Positions 33,736-44,281 of a DNA stretch of 64,000 bases are shown piece by piece. Below the pieces are notes generated by a model. That model was given only the letters and a program-made list of their open reading frames with translations, made no database searches and was not told the origin of the DNA. The stretch is from assembly GCA_019054805.1 (NCBI GenBank), contig JAHQIY010000005.1, positions 6,679,501 to 6,743,500 on the forward strand, read 5' to 3'. Source of the DNA: Brachionus manjavacas (taxonomy: Eukaryota; Rotifera; Eurotatoria; Ploima; Brachionidae). Both the position numbers and the translations under genes were made by a program. How positions within the stretch are numbered: the first letter of the stretch is position 1; each line of letters begins with the position of its first letter.

Positions 33736-33903
33736 GTTAATATAAATCCTAATAAATGCTGAAAGTTTGGTCTCATTTATCTGACGTGTAGCATAGCTTG
33801 TTTGTCCATTTTTCTCATTAAAATTAATCCTTTTTCTAAGACTTGTCTCTTCTCCATCTTTCAATCTTATCCATTTCGTTCCATTTTTCGAAGTTTTGTC
33901 TAT

Positions 33904-34088
33904 GTTAGTTTTTTCAGTTTCCTCATTATCAAGTCTTCATCTGAATCATATTCAGCATTTGGCTGATTTGTTGTTTCCATTTCATCTTCAAAATCATTAT
34001 TATCATCATCATCAGATGCTACTGATTGGGTATAATCCACATTTCTAAGAAGTTCAAGGGCTTGTAAGGCAGATATTCGTCAAGACAT
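33904..34088 (-). pseudogene. N-terminal fragment of a transposase (piggyBac-like?)
   Basis: Minus-strand reading opens MS, has an immediate in-frame TGA, then RISALQALELLRNVDYTQSV, ASDDDDNNDFEDEMETT and NAEYDSDEDL. A short basic/helical start followed by an acidic tract is typical of piggyBac transposase N-termini. The downstream reading is lost to stops within 30 codons. The family is an inference. Confidence 0.35.
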
Positions 34089-34559
34089 GGTTCATTAAAT
34101 TGTAATTTATAAAATAAATTATTTAATTTAAGTAAATTTTGAAATTTAAAGCATAATTAGCTTGGTCTTCAATTTATTTTACAAAAAAAAAGAAAATATT
34201 TCTTTTGGTTCCAAAAAAACCCTCCTGGGCCTTATTGTATATTATTTTTTTTTTCAGAAAAATAAAAAGATTTTAAAACAAAAATGAATTAATTATAAAA
34301 TTTTTTTGATTTTACAGAAATGAAAAAAAAAAAATTCTCAAAAATGATTAAGCATATTGAGCAAAGAGCAAAAAAAGCATCAAAATTGCTTTAAAACCCC
34401 TTAGTCCTTTGACTGTTAAGACGAACGTTTCTCTATTTTGAAAATATAAATCAATGTAATGATTTTTTAAAGAAACTTTCCTTCTGTTTTATTACGATTT
34501 TACATCTGGTGACGAGGAATATAAAGAAAGCTTTATCAGATATGAAAACAAAAATTAAA

Positions 34560-34862
34560 AAAATCGACTAGATTCTTACTATTAAAAAACATTAAATTAG
34601 AAAAAAATTTATATTTTATATTAATAAATTCTGGAACATCAATTTTTAGTTAATTTTTGGATTAAAACATTAGTATATTTTTCAATTACCAAAAAAAATA
34701 GTTTTCAATTAAAAAATATATATAAATTAACAAGATTTTAACCAATTATTTAACATTTCTTTAAAAAATTAAGAAATTCAAAAAAAAGATTTAATTTCCT
34801 AAATTTTAACGTAAATAAATTCTCTAGAAGCTTATTGTCCAATAATAAAATCTAAGAAAAAT
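34560..34862 (+). repeat. Diverged piece of the B repeat unit, plus orientation
   Basis: Reverse complement of the stretch found at about 52220-52530 in the array (CTAGATTCTTACTATT, GGAACATCAATTTTTAGTTA, CTCTAGAAGCTTATTGTCCA). It shows that the repeat family extended left of the present array, in the opposite orientation, before transposons broke it up. Confidence 0.75.
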
Positions 34863-35248
34863 AAAAAAGATCAATTTCCACAGTTTGATGCTGAATTAAG
34901 ATAATTTAGAAACTATAGGATTTGATTCTATCAAAAACTATAAAGAGTTTAAATGTCAAAAAAAAAAAAAATTTTTGAGGCTTAATATAAATAATTTTGA
35001 TAATCGTTGAATAACTGGATCGATTTAAGATGTCAAATGACTTCAAAAATTTAAAAAAAAACTGCGAGATTTTTCATTTTTTGAAATTTAATTGGAAGTA
35101 ATTAAAAAGTGTTCCCAACCCCTTTTATCTAGTTTTCCTTGATCTGTCGTAATTCAAACTAAAAGAATTCAAAGTCTCAAAAAAATTTTTGTTCCCCTAC
35201 TAAATGAGCTTTTTAATAAATGAGCTGTTTTTTTTTTCAAAAAATGAA

Positions 35249-35545
35249 GACTGGAAAATTTCTATTATAAATCCTTTATTTAAAAAAGAACTGCCAGATT
35301 AGATATAATAAATCATTACGGATTTCACTTCTTTAACTAACGGAAAAAATATTTAAAAAACTTTTGGCCAAACAGAAATCCTTCAGAAACAGAAAAAATA
35401 AATATTGAATTGAATTACATGGATTTAGTAATGAACTTTCTTATCAAACAGTCATCCCTGAGTATATTAGTGAAATAAATAAAGCTAAAGCAAAAAACCT
35501 AATAATTGTCTCTTTGTTTTTTTGACTTTAGAAAAGAAAAAATAG
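35249..35545 (+). pseudogene. Non-LTR retrotransposon RT fragment
   Basis: Broken reading of RT blocks: DWKISIINPLFKKE, then a frameshifted ISLL...LTEKIFKKLL, HGFSNELSYQT, ISEINKAKAKNLIIVSLFFD and FRKE. This order (W-K...P-x-x-K-K, G-F..., then F-D-F-x-K/R) is that of jockey/CR1-type RT domains up to the first catalytic Asp. It breaks off before the catalytic YxDD. Confidence 0.6.
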
Positions 35546-35918
35546 AATCTACTTCATTTACCAACTCAGATCATTTTGGTTTAGCAAAAGAAAATCTTGA
35601 ATTCAATGATAACAAATAAACTATTGAAGCCTTCAGAATTTTCGGAAGACCAAGAAAAAGGTCTATCATGACACGTTTAAATATTTTGCTTATGTAACCT
35701 GTTCGTGCAGGATGATATTTAACAATTTGTTTGTTATCTCGATTACAAACAGTGTAATTACATATAGGATATTTTTCCACTTAAGTTTATTCTTTATATT
35801 TCATATTTTATATTTCAACTCAATCAAAGAGACCTAAGGTCAAAACCCGTAATGGGATGATTGAGCCCATTTATTAATAAAAAAATTCACAGAAAAATTA
35901 TAATATTAATAAAAAATT

Positions 35919-35985
35919 AAATTCAAGTGTTTTTAAAAAATTTATAATTTAAATATTTTTTTCTGTTATTTACTTTTAAAAATTT
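35919..35985 (+). pseudogene. 3' remnant of a 93-aa secreted-protein gene copy
   Basis: TTCAAGTGTTTTTAA (35923-35937) equals the last four codons and stop of the 93-aa gene (F-K-C-F-stop). It is followed by the gene's 3' flank (AAATTTATAATTTAAATATT). Sequence further left is unrelated, so the 5' part is lost. The Gypsy G3 element is inserted 53 bp downstream; the flank resumes at 41899. Confidence 0.75.
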
Positions 35986-35990
35986 AGTTC

Positions 35991-36162
35991 TGTAATACCC
36001 CAAGTACCCCAGCCCCTGACTCCGTCCCAGCCACTATATATATTCCTATTTTACTGTTTAAAGGAGAGTGTTTATGTTTTTTAGATTGAGTTTTTGAATA
36101 AAAGAGTAGAAGCCAACGCTCTTTTGATTTTTATTTTTATTTAATAGCAGCCACGCTATTAA
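35991..36162 (+). mobile_element. 5' LTR of Gypsy element G3 (172 bp)
   Basis: Starts TGTAATACCCCAAGTACC and ends GCTATTAA. It has the TATA-like ACTATATATATTCC and the polyA signal GAATAAAAG. The paired LTR is 41727-41898, with about 8 differences by eye. The 5-bp duplication AGTTC lies at 35986-35990 and 41899-41903. A primer-binding site TGGTGATAGCGG starts 2 bp after it. Confidence 0.92.
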
Positions 36163-36242
36163 ATTGGTGATAGCGGTGAAAATTTTGTCTCAGCTCGAAA
36201 GCTTAACAAAATTTCAAAAATACCCACGTTGAATTTTTTTTG

Positions 36243-37990
36243 ATGATGATGATGAACACGTCCCGACCCGCCTTGTTTTGTGGTTTTATCATTGCATCTT
36301 TGCTTGCCACGTTGTTGTTGGCGTTAGATATTAAAGAATATGGATCACATGCAGTATGTGCGTTCATGAGCGGCCTTGCGATTCCGATTTTAAGTTTCTT
36401 GGTGTTTTATGCTTTTAGAAACAAGATAGTGTTTGATGGTATGACATTAAATAATTCGGAACAAATGATATTGGCTGGAGACGTCAATATGAAATCTAAG
36501 ATTATGACTGGGGCAGTAGACCCAACGAAAAGCACGTATTTGTTAACAAGCTCGCCTAACATGGAACGCAATAATTGTATGCAAGATAGTCGAAACATCG
36601 AAACGAGAGATGAGAGACACAAGTTCGGCTTTAGGGCCGAATCAACTAGGACAAATGATTTGGTCTCGTTCGACGATAGAAATAATCGTCTACATGATAC
36701 AAGACAGGAGAATCAACGAGACAGGATGGAAAATATAACTAGACAATGTGATTCAGATTACGATCAAAACGGATTTAAGTTCCAAAAAAAATCTCAGCCA
36801 ACACTTGATGATGTTTTCAACCCCGTCGATGAATCGAGAAACCCTTTCAGTAGTGAGATCAAACCAGATTTAGAATTAGAACGATACGGACCAACAACTC
36901 GAACCCATACGGAAGAAAACTGAACACTATTAACCGACCCGAATCCAGAACAATATCCAAAACAACAACTTGGCATTAATTTTGAAATACAGACACGGAA
37001 CGCAGAGTCAGCTAAACAAGACGAGATATTAGTTGAGTCGGAAAGAAAAGATTGGTACAACGGAGAATCCAATCCTACCTACGCACGGACGCCAGTCTTG
37101 TCGGATTATGTTAAAAATAAGTCTATCTTAAAGGACCCTGAAATTTCAAGACCAGTTTGGTCAACAGATACGAGAGGTGACAGACTTGATAATAGGTTCG
37201 AACCATTCGGTTCAGTACCAAAATCGTTTCACGCACCCATGCCTTATCATTCTAATGAATCTGGTGGTGCCTATGGCCCTGCCCCGAACGCTTGGTTAAA
37301 TTCAAAGCCTGCTCAGTTTACAAAAAGAACCGATCTAGATACATGGTGGAAACGATTCGAGCTTTACGTGACAAGTGCAAAAGTCCCTAGCGTAAAGCTG
37401 CGCAATTGCCTTTTAACGTTCCTTGAAGATGAATGCTTATCAGTGTTTGACTATTGCACACTCCAAGTTCCACTTGCGCTTTACGATCTATCAAAACAAA
37501 TGCAAATGCTTTTTGGTACTATAAAGCCAATAAGCATTGACGCAAAAGAGGATATTTACAGTAGACAGCGCCATGATGAAGATGCAAAGTCTTATTTTGA
37601 GGACCTTGGCAAAAATCGCATTTCGATTAGAAACGTCGGTTTTCAACGTAGACGCTATTGTAAGAGACCGTTTCCTCAACGGGTTAAATGACCCATACCT
37701 GATGATGCAGTTATCGACAAAGGAAACTTTGTTGATGACAAGTTTCGAAGCTCTAAAAACTAGCCTAGGATTAGTCAGCAGACTCATTACATGGAAATAC
37801 TAATGTAGCGATAAACCAGCAACACAACCGCCCCAGCAAAGACACGTGAAGTTCAGCCACGAACCGCTTTATGATGATCGCCGACCTCAGATGCAAATGG
37901 AGACACCGCGAGTGTGCTACTACGCGAGTATTGCAAGAAACCAGGACACATGATAGCTGAATGCAGAGAACGTGATAGAACGAATGCCGG
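36243..37990 (+). pseudogene. gag: Gag of Gypsy G3 with two N-terminal membrane segments
   Basis: Starts at a run of four ATGs (36243-36254). Residues about 8-30 (PALFCGFIIASLLATLLLAL) and 39-61 (AVCAFMSGLAIPILSFLVFY) look like membrane helices, which is unusual for a gag. A charged linker follows, with one in-frame TGA at 36921-36923. The capsid-like part has QFTKRTDLDTWWKRFELYV. A frameshift near 37600 moves the reading (FLNGLNDPYLMMQLSTKE). A CCHC knuckle (YCKKPGHMIAEC) at 37925-37965 needs another shift. The part to 37691 is a single frame apart from the TGA. Confidence 0.75.
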
Positions 37991-38436
37991 TTATCCAAGA
38001 AGCGAACCGTCCCCACCTTTATCGAATCAGATTATTAATAATATTATTACAAATTGGTAACTGTTTCTTTAACAAAACACCAGTAAGTTTTTTATTCGAC
38101 ACAGGTACTGTAAAGACAGTGATAGCTGAGCGAGTATGGAAAAAATGTAGAAGGCCACAAAACAAGATCAGACCAATGAATTCGACAATAGAGACGTGCA
38201 GTGGCGGACCGGTTCAAGTTATAGGTACAGCAAAGAGCATCATTCAGGTAAACAAGTTTAAGGGTGAGGTTGAAGTTATTGTCGTCAAGAAACTAGTATA
38301 TGACTGTCTGTTGGGACTTGATGTAGCGTTCAGAATGCCCGAGGTGAAAAATTACCTAGTCAGCATTAGAGACATATTCTCAAACACAAAAACGCCTAGG
38401 AAGACCTCGGTCTTGAAGACAAACTACAGCAATTAA
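37972..38436 (+). pseudogene. pol: Aspartic protease of Gypsy G3 pol
   Basis: SFLFDTGTVKTVI carries an intact D-T-G active site, and CLLGLDVAFRM is the family's second conserved block. The domain itself is open from 37972 to 38436, so it decayed less than its neighbours. It is followed by stops before the RT frame opens. Confidence 0.8.
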
Positions 38437-38464
38437 CTCCCGAATACAAGTAAAATATGCATGC

Positions 38465-39071
38465 ATGCCCAGAAACGACACCGAAGATGAGATTAAAGCC
38501 CGGCAACTTGACATCGATGAACTTTCAAAAATTGATAGCTTTACAACCATACTACATGAAGAATTTTCGGATATTGTTGCACAGGGTCTGTGTACTTTGA
38601 CACAAACTGATATTTGTGAACATCAAACTAACCTTATCGAAAGCCAAGTTAAAAGCAGAGCTCATAAGAGAAAGTGACTCGCCGTGGGCTTCACCAATTG
38701 TGTTGGTGAGAAAAGCAAACGGGAAACTGCGAATATGCGTAGACTATCGTCGACTAAACGAAAGCACTTTGAAGGACTGTTACCCACTGCCAAAGATCGA
38801 AGACATGTTGGTTACTTTAAGCATAGCTCAATACTTTACTACTTTGGATCTGGCTTCCGGCTACCACCAAATTCGCGTTAAAGACAAGGACAAATCGAAA
38901 ACTGCTTTTGTCACTGAATTCGGCCTTTTTGAGTACAATGTGATGCCTTTCGGATTGACAAACGCCTCATCCGTGGATTTGCTGCGATTGCCGGCCCTCT
39001 TCATAAAGCCACTGAGAAAGGAAAGAAGTTCGAATGGAACGACGAAAGTCAGTGCAGTTTTGACATTTTAA
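38465..39071 (+). pseudogene. pol: Reverse transcriptase of Gypsy G3 pol, catalytic box deleted
   Basis: Blocks present: SDSPWASPIVLVRKANGKLR, CVDYRRLNESTLKDCYPLPK, FTTLDLASGYHQIRV and VMPFGLTNAS. Immediately after NAS, near 38970, the sequence jumps to the connection domain (AAIAGPLHKATEKGKKFEW in another frame). The YxDD catalytic box and thumb are therefore missing. A frameshift near 38670 also separates the N-terminal part (38465-38677). Confidence 0.85.
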
Positions 39072-40980
39072 GGACATGTCTAACGACTCCTACTGACGGA
39101 AAAAATGGCGTATTGGTGTTACCAAATTTCGACGAGCCATTCAGGCTCGAAATTGATGCGAGCGATACAAGCGCCGGTGCAGTCTTAAGTCAAAAGTTCC
39201 GTGGAGAATACCGCCCCATCTTTTATTACAGTAAGAGATTTAATAAGACACCAGAACGTGTATTGTTGACATTTGTACTTTGCGTAACAGATTTAAAACA
39301 ATACCTTTTGTCTCGTAAATTCTTGGTGGTAACTGATCATAAGCCTTTGATATGGCTTAAAAACCACCCCGACCCGTCTCCGAGACTAACACGCTGGCTA
39401 ATCTAGCTAAGAATCTTTGATTTTGATATAGAGTACCGAGAGGGTAGTAAAAATGGCAACGCTGACGCTCTTTCCAGATGGTTACAAAAGCCAAATGAGG
39501 AGGATGAGGACAACCTCGAAGAAGAGGGGGAGGAAGATGACATAGACACAGGTATTGAAGTTAATAGCGTCGTACTACAAGAAGTCGAAAACAACGAAGC
39601 CCAAATGGAGGACACAAACGTCCTAATGCTTTACGACTGGCTCAAAAAGGGGACAAAACCAGATAAATGCTCGAGAGACCCGATCGATCTCTACGTTTAC
39701 TGGTGCAATTTTAAAGATTTCCGGGTTTTTGGCAAAAATGTTTTTAGGTGCCTTGATCAATCAGACGATGGTGTACATTTTCAGTACGTAGTACCCTACA
39801 ATGACCGCCCCGACGTGCTCAAGAAAATTCATGACGACCCGATGAGTGGCCACCTAGGTTGCGACAAAACCTTTCAAAAGTTAAAACAACGTTTCTATTG
39901 GCCAAATTATCGAAAACAAGTCGCCGAGTATATCAATTCATGCGAAATATGTGCCTCGACCAAGACACCGAAAGCTTATACACGACAACCAATTACTCCC
40001 CTGCAGATTAGCCGTCCATTCCAAATGATCACCTGGGACATCCTGGGCCCACTCCCAGTCTCTGAAGGACTATATGTCTATATTCTTGTAATAATTTGTC
40101 ATTTCTCCAAATGGGCCGAACTTTTCTCCCTTTAAAACTCAGACGGCGGACGATGTAGCACAGTGCCTTTTCTTACTGGTTTGCAGACACGGCGCTAAAA
40201 CGGTAGAAAACGGTAGAAAACCTAAACTACCTTCCGACCTCATTTACCCAACCCCGTCAATAGAACTCAACATAGATGTTCAATCTTATGCGGTTAAGGT
40301 ACAGAAACACCTTCAAAAGTGCTATGAGATCGTTCATGAGACTACCGGCCACAAAATAAATAAATTTAAATTTTATGCCGATCGCGGTGTGAGAATCGCC
40401 TCTTATGGATTAGGTGACAGAGTCTGGATTTTAAAAGAAAGCAAGTTAAAGGGCATCTAGAAAGTTATCGAGAAAATGGAAGGGCCCATATACAGTTATA
40501 AAACGACAAGGCGAATACAACTACTGGATAAAACCAGACGGACAAGGAAAAAAATGACTAGTCCATGTGAATAAACTAAAGAAGTGTTTAAGCCCACCTG
40601 AGAATGTTCAATATGAGTCGCTGAATGACACTCAAACACAGCCTGGGTTAAATATTTCAAATACGATTCCTGCCCCGCCCAAAATATCTGCTGAACCACA
40701 GTTTTCTGCAACTACTCCGGTGTCGTTTTCAACACCAATCGACCCTGAACCTACGCGTTTTGAAAACTTTTCAGCGCACCTCGGAGACCCATTTAATCTT
40801 AACGAATCGTACTGGTTAGACAGTAATTACTTAGCACTAGAAGACGACGCAGTACAAGATGAAGGAAAGGAGTCTATGTTCCAGCCTAATTACTACCTGG
40901 AAAACCAAGTTCGCAATACAACCACGTGCCCTCCTAAAAGACCTATCCGTAAGCGAAAACCCGACCGATATAGTCATTAA
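39072..40980 (+). pseudogene. pol: RNase H, integrase and tail of Gypsy G3 pol
   Basis: RNase H: LEIDASDTSAGAVLSQKF, FYYSKRFNKT, VVTDHKPLIWLKNHP, then NADALSRW after a TAG. The integrase zinc module HDDPMSGHLGCDKTF...CEICAS is complete, and FQMITWDILGPLP holds the first catalytic Asp. The other two catalytic residues are lost in a deletion near 40195. The tail has SYGLGDRVWILKE, KWKGPYTVIKRQGEYNYWI (GPY/F module) and an acidic/Pro-rich end to the stop at 40980. Confidence 0.82.
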
Positions 40981-41219
40981 TAAAATTGTAAAGAAATGGT
41001 GCTAGTCAAAAGTTAAGTTATCTTAGTGTTATTTTTTTTTGCTTGCTACAGTTTTATACAATGTAATTTTTCATGTCTAAAACACGAGTTTTTTTGTTTT
41101 GTTAATTAATGTTATAACCAAAATTGTTTTTTTTATTTGAAAAATATAACAATCTTCTTTTTTTTTTCTTCCTTTTTCATTTTTTTTTACGAACGAGAGG
41201 TTCTCGTTTTTTTTTTAGG

Positions 41220-41612
41220 ATGAGCAATTGCAATTGGCAATATTTTAAGGTACCAATCGAAGTCCGAATCGATTATGTGGACGACAACAGAATCGAAAAA
41301 ACTGACTTAGAAGAGTTCCTCCTAGAAAATGGAGGGAGCGAGCGTGGTGGAATTGGGTGATTACGAACAGTCAAATCTCAGGCTGAAAAAGGAAAAGCCT
41401 CGCTTTTCATTTGCATGAACCTGCCTTGCTACAACGGTTGGCTACTCCACACTGTCAACACGTCTGTGGTCAACCGCAAGACATATAGAGGTTACAAGGA
41501 AGGGGAATGCATCGTTGCCGTCACTATGCCAGCTCCGACGAACAACTGCTACTATGCCAGCCCCGACGAACATTTACCCCCTCAACGAACAAGCATTCAA
41601 AAGCCCTTATAG
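41220..41612 (+). pseudogene. Small third ORF of Gypsy G3
   Basis: ATG 41220 opens MSNCNWQYFKVPIEVRIDYV and EKTDLEEFLLENGG. An in-frame TGA lies at 41358-41360 and the same frame continues with KGKASLFICMNLPCYNGWLL to 41612. It lies between pol and the polypurine tract (41713-41726), the same place as ORF3 in G2. It has no signal peptide and no membrane helix. No family recognised. Confidence 0.45.
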
Positions 41613-41726
41613 AAAAACGCCGCAGCCCGAATCGCCACCGAACACCCCAAAAGACTCAGACCCTGCTGGAGCCTCTTCGTTCACGCGTCAGACATCAGGA
41701 GATGTCTTCTATGGAGGAAGGAGACA

Positions 41727-41898
41727 TGTAATACCTTAAGTACCCCAGCCCCTGACTCCGTCCCAGCCACTATATATATTCCTATTTTATTGTTTAAAGG
41801 AGAGTTTTTATGTTTTTTAGATTGAGTTTTTGAATAAAAAATTTGAAGACAACGCTCTTTTGATTTTTATTTTTATTTAATAGCAGCCACGCTATTAA
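41727..41898 (+). mobile_element. 3' LTR of Gypsy element G3 (172 bp)
   Basis: Preceded by the purine-rich GGAGGAAGGAGACA (41713-41726). Same length as the 5' LTR. AGTTC follows at 41899-41903, completing the target duplication, and the interrupted 3' flank of the 93-aa gene resumes (AGTTCACTAAAATGTTAATA). Confidence 0.92.
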
Positions 41899-42501
41899 AG
41901 TTCACTAAAATGTTAATAAAAAAATAAATACTAAAAGAGTTAAATTCTGAAATTGGTAATGAAAAATAATTGAAGCAAAAAATAGTTTTTGTTTAGATTC
42001 ATTAATTTATATGATTTTGTTTAAAAGCATATATAAAATAAAATGCACCATAAAAAAGAATTTTTTGGTTAGTGCCTTTACTATTTTAAAAGATTAATTT
42101 TTAAATTGTGAATTTATTTTAAAAAAAAAGGCTTTACAGATAATCGTTTTCAACATATTATTTCTGTCAAATTTCCATTTTTATAATTAATCTACTAGAT
42201 TCTTACTATTAAAAAACATTAAATTAGAAAAAAATTTATATTTTATAATAATAAATTCAGGAACAACAATTTTTAGAAGAATACATATCGAGCTTTTTTT
42301 TTACTTCTCTTTTATTAATAAAATTCAACTTTTTCACAATGATAAAGATGCTTCATCTAGAAAGATCGAAATGATAATTTAAAAATAATCATTCGATAAC
42401 ATTCTTTTCAATATAAGAAACCTTATGTTATTTTTTGAAATTGAATAAAAAAAAAGTATAAATACTTTAATTTTGTCTAATAATTCAAAATAACATTTAA
42501 A
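41899..42501 (+). repeat. Plus-strand B-type unit upstream of the 93-aa gene
   Basis: Reverse-complement counterpart of the array's B unit, from the 3' flank of one gene copy through GCTTTACAGATAATCG and CTACTAGATTCTTACT to the promoter of the next copy. Compared with array units it lacks an internal segment of several hundred bases, including the exon-like block. The junction is at about 42275 (CAATTTTTAGAAGAATACAT). Confidence 0.8.
42457..42464 (+). promoter_or_regulatory. TATA box of the 42502 gene
   Basis: TATAAATA lies 38 bp upstream of the ATG, which would give a 5' leader of only about 10-15 nt. In all array copies the same site reads GATAAATA. Confidence 0.55.
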
Positions 42502-42783
42502 ATGAAATTTTACATTTTAGCTTTATTGTTCTGCTCTTGCCTTGCAATTTCAAATGGATATCAAATTTATCTTTGTGAGCTAACTGGAAAAGATAGATGC
42601 AATCGAATTTTTAACTATGGTTCCTGTGAGAGAATTAGTCGGAGTTATGTTTCAGGATTTACTGGAGACGCAAGCGTTTGTAATATTTACACTAATACAG
42701 ATTGTAGTGGAAATTCATTGCAAGTTGATCAATCTGGCTGGAGAAACTTTGGTTTCGAGCCATCATCTTTCAAATGTTTTTAA
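42502..42783 (+). CDS. 93-aa secreted Cys-rich protein, beta/gamma-crystallin-like (plus-strand copy)
   Basis: A single-exon frame. Residues 1-19 form a signal peptide (MKFYILALLFCSCLAISNG). The mature 74-residue protein has six cysteines (25, 33, 42, 60, 68, 92), enough for three disulfides. The C-terminal half (CNIYTNTDCSG, then GWRNFGFEPSSFKC) resembles one Greek-key repeat of small secreted beta/gamma-crystallin-like proteins: an aromatic strand, a C-x-G turn, and a Trp/Phe followed by SSFKC. Secretion is well supported; the fold is inference and the role unknown. The protein is identical to those encoded at 51056, 57709 and 60736. It is the only copy with a TATAAATA box. Confidence 0.85.
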   Translation: MKFYILALLFCSCLAISNGYQIYLCELTGKDRCNRIFNYGSCERISRSYVSGFTGDASVCNIYTNTDCSGNSLQVDQSGWRNFGFEPSSFKCF

Positions 42784-42869
42784 AAAATTTCTAATTTAAA
42801 TATTTTTTTCTGTGATTTAGTTTTAAAAATCTAGTATTTGTCTTGATATACGAGTTTCGGTTTGTTTTG

Positions 42870-43245
42870 TTTAGTTTTAGTAGGGATCCACCCTCATCTT
42901 CATTTTCTTGTGTACTCACATTTTCAATAAAAGCAACAAACTCATCGAAATCATTATAATTTCAATATCAGTTTCATGATAGACTTCAAAATCATGATTT
43001 TCAGTCGAATTTTCAACAAAAACATCAGCAAGTTGTTCATAGTCGTCAATAATCTCATCGCTCATACGACCGTCTTGTTCAATATGTTTAAATGTAACAC
43101 TATCGTCAGAATTATCAGAGTAGTCAACTTAACTAACTTTCGAATTAAAAGAAGAAGATGAAGAATTAACTAATGAATTAAAGCTTTGAGACGTATGATT
43201 AGTCAACGAAACATTGCCTTCTACATATTGTTTTTTTTAAGTTTT
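42870..43245 (-). pseudogene. Decayed acidic Ser/Asn-rich ORF
   Basis: Minus-strand reading with a few stops: VEGNVSLTNHTSQSFNSLV, NSSSSSFNSKVS, VDYSDNSDDSVTFKHIEQ, MSDEIIDDYEQLADVFVE, then FDEFVAFIENVSTQENEDEG. Low complexity but codon-like, and unlike the AT-rich surroundings. Perhaps the N-terminal part of a transposon protein. No family recognised. Confidence 0.3.
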
Positions 43246-43898
43246 GTTTGCCGTAAGCTGGGTACGGCTCGATTTCTAAGCTGAATCGGAGAATCAAATT
43301 CATTCATAATTTTTCAAATTGTGTAAAATAATAGTATGAAAAAAGAAAATTTCTAGTAAATTAATCTCGCAAAATAAAGTTTTTTTTTTTTTCGTTGGCT
43401 AAATTTCTATGCAACATTTTCTATGTAATTATTTCAGTGTAATTTTCTATAAATTTTTCTATTATTTTTTCTGTAGAAAGATTTACTATTAATAATTTCG
43501 ACACTTATCGAGCTATTTTTTAACTTCTCTTTTATTAAAAAAATTCAAAATAAGAATAATAATTAGCTCGTCACCTCGATCCTCGCAAATTATTATTTTT
43601 ATTTTAAAATATTTATAATCTACCCAATAATGAAAGGCTAAACATTTTGATCTTAAAATTATTTCCTTAATTGAGATTTAATTTTTTGAGACAAAAACCA
43701 AGAAAATGTTCATGAACTAATTAAATGAAATTTATTACAGTATTCTCTCTTTCGATTATGCTATACCACAAGTTAAGACAAGTCTTTGGACCATGCACTA
43801 AAGTACATCCCGTCCATGCTATAATGTTGTTTACTTTGAGCGCATGTTCTAATAGCGTAATCAAGCTTTTAGGTCCGCATCAAACACTGAAAGCCTTA

Positions 43899-43927
43899 GT
43901 TTAATGCGTCATCAAAACGCATTAAAC
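43899..43927. repeat. Perfect 11-bp-arm hairpin
   Basis: GTTTAATGCGT (43899-43909) and ACGCATTAAAC (43917-43927) with a 7-base loop, in otherwise featureless AT-rich sequence. Confidence 0.6.
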
Positions 43928-44281
43928 AATTTTTAATTTTTTAAAGTAAAAAATAAAAAATATTTTTTCTTAAATTTTCCCTTTGGTGCAGCACCAAAGA
44001 TTAAGAAATATAAATATATTAAAGATATTAAATTATAATATTATTTGTTTTTTTGAAACAATCAATTCAAGGACAAAAATAAAATGATTGAAACAAATCA
44101 TAAACGCTTTAGAACAGCATGTGGATAGTTAATGTGCATGTGGATAGATTGACATTATATGACACCATTTACGCTAAAATTAATCATACAGTACAAACAT
44201 TTGAGGCTTCCAAAGGATGGTTTCTCAAATACCTGTGAGTAATGAAATTGAATCCCCGAAGCTACAAATTTATCATCATCA

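Noticed and set aside
35571-35780. 69-codon minus-strand frame
   Set aside because: No recognisable family; it sits next to the non-LTR RT fragment and could be chance in decayed sequence.
41507-41739. Overlapping plus-strand frames before the G3 3' LTR
   Set aside because: They run into the polypurine tract and LTR and are alternative frames of the broken third ORF; none is better supported than the 41220 frame.
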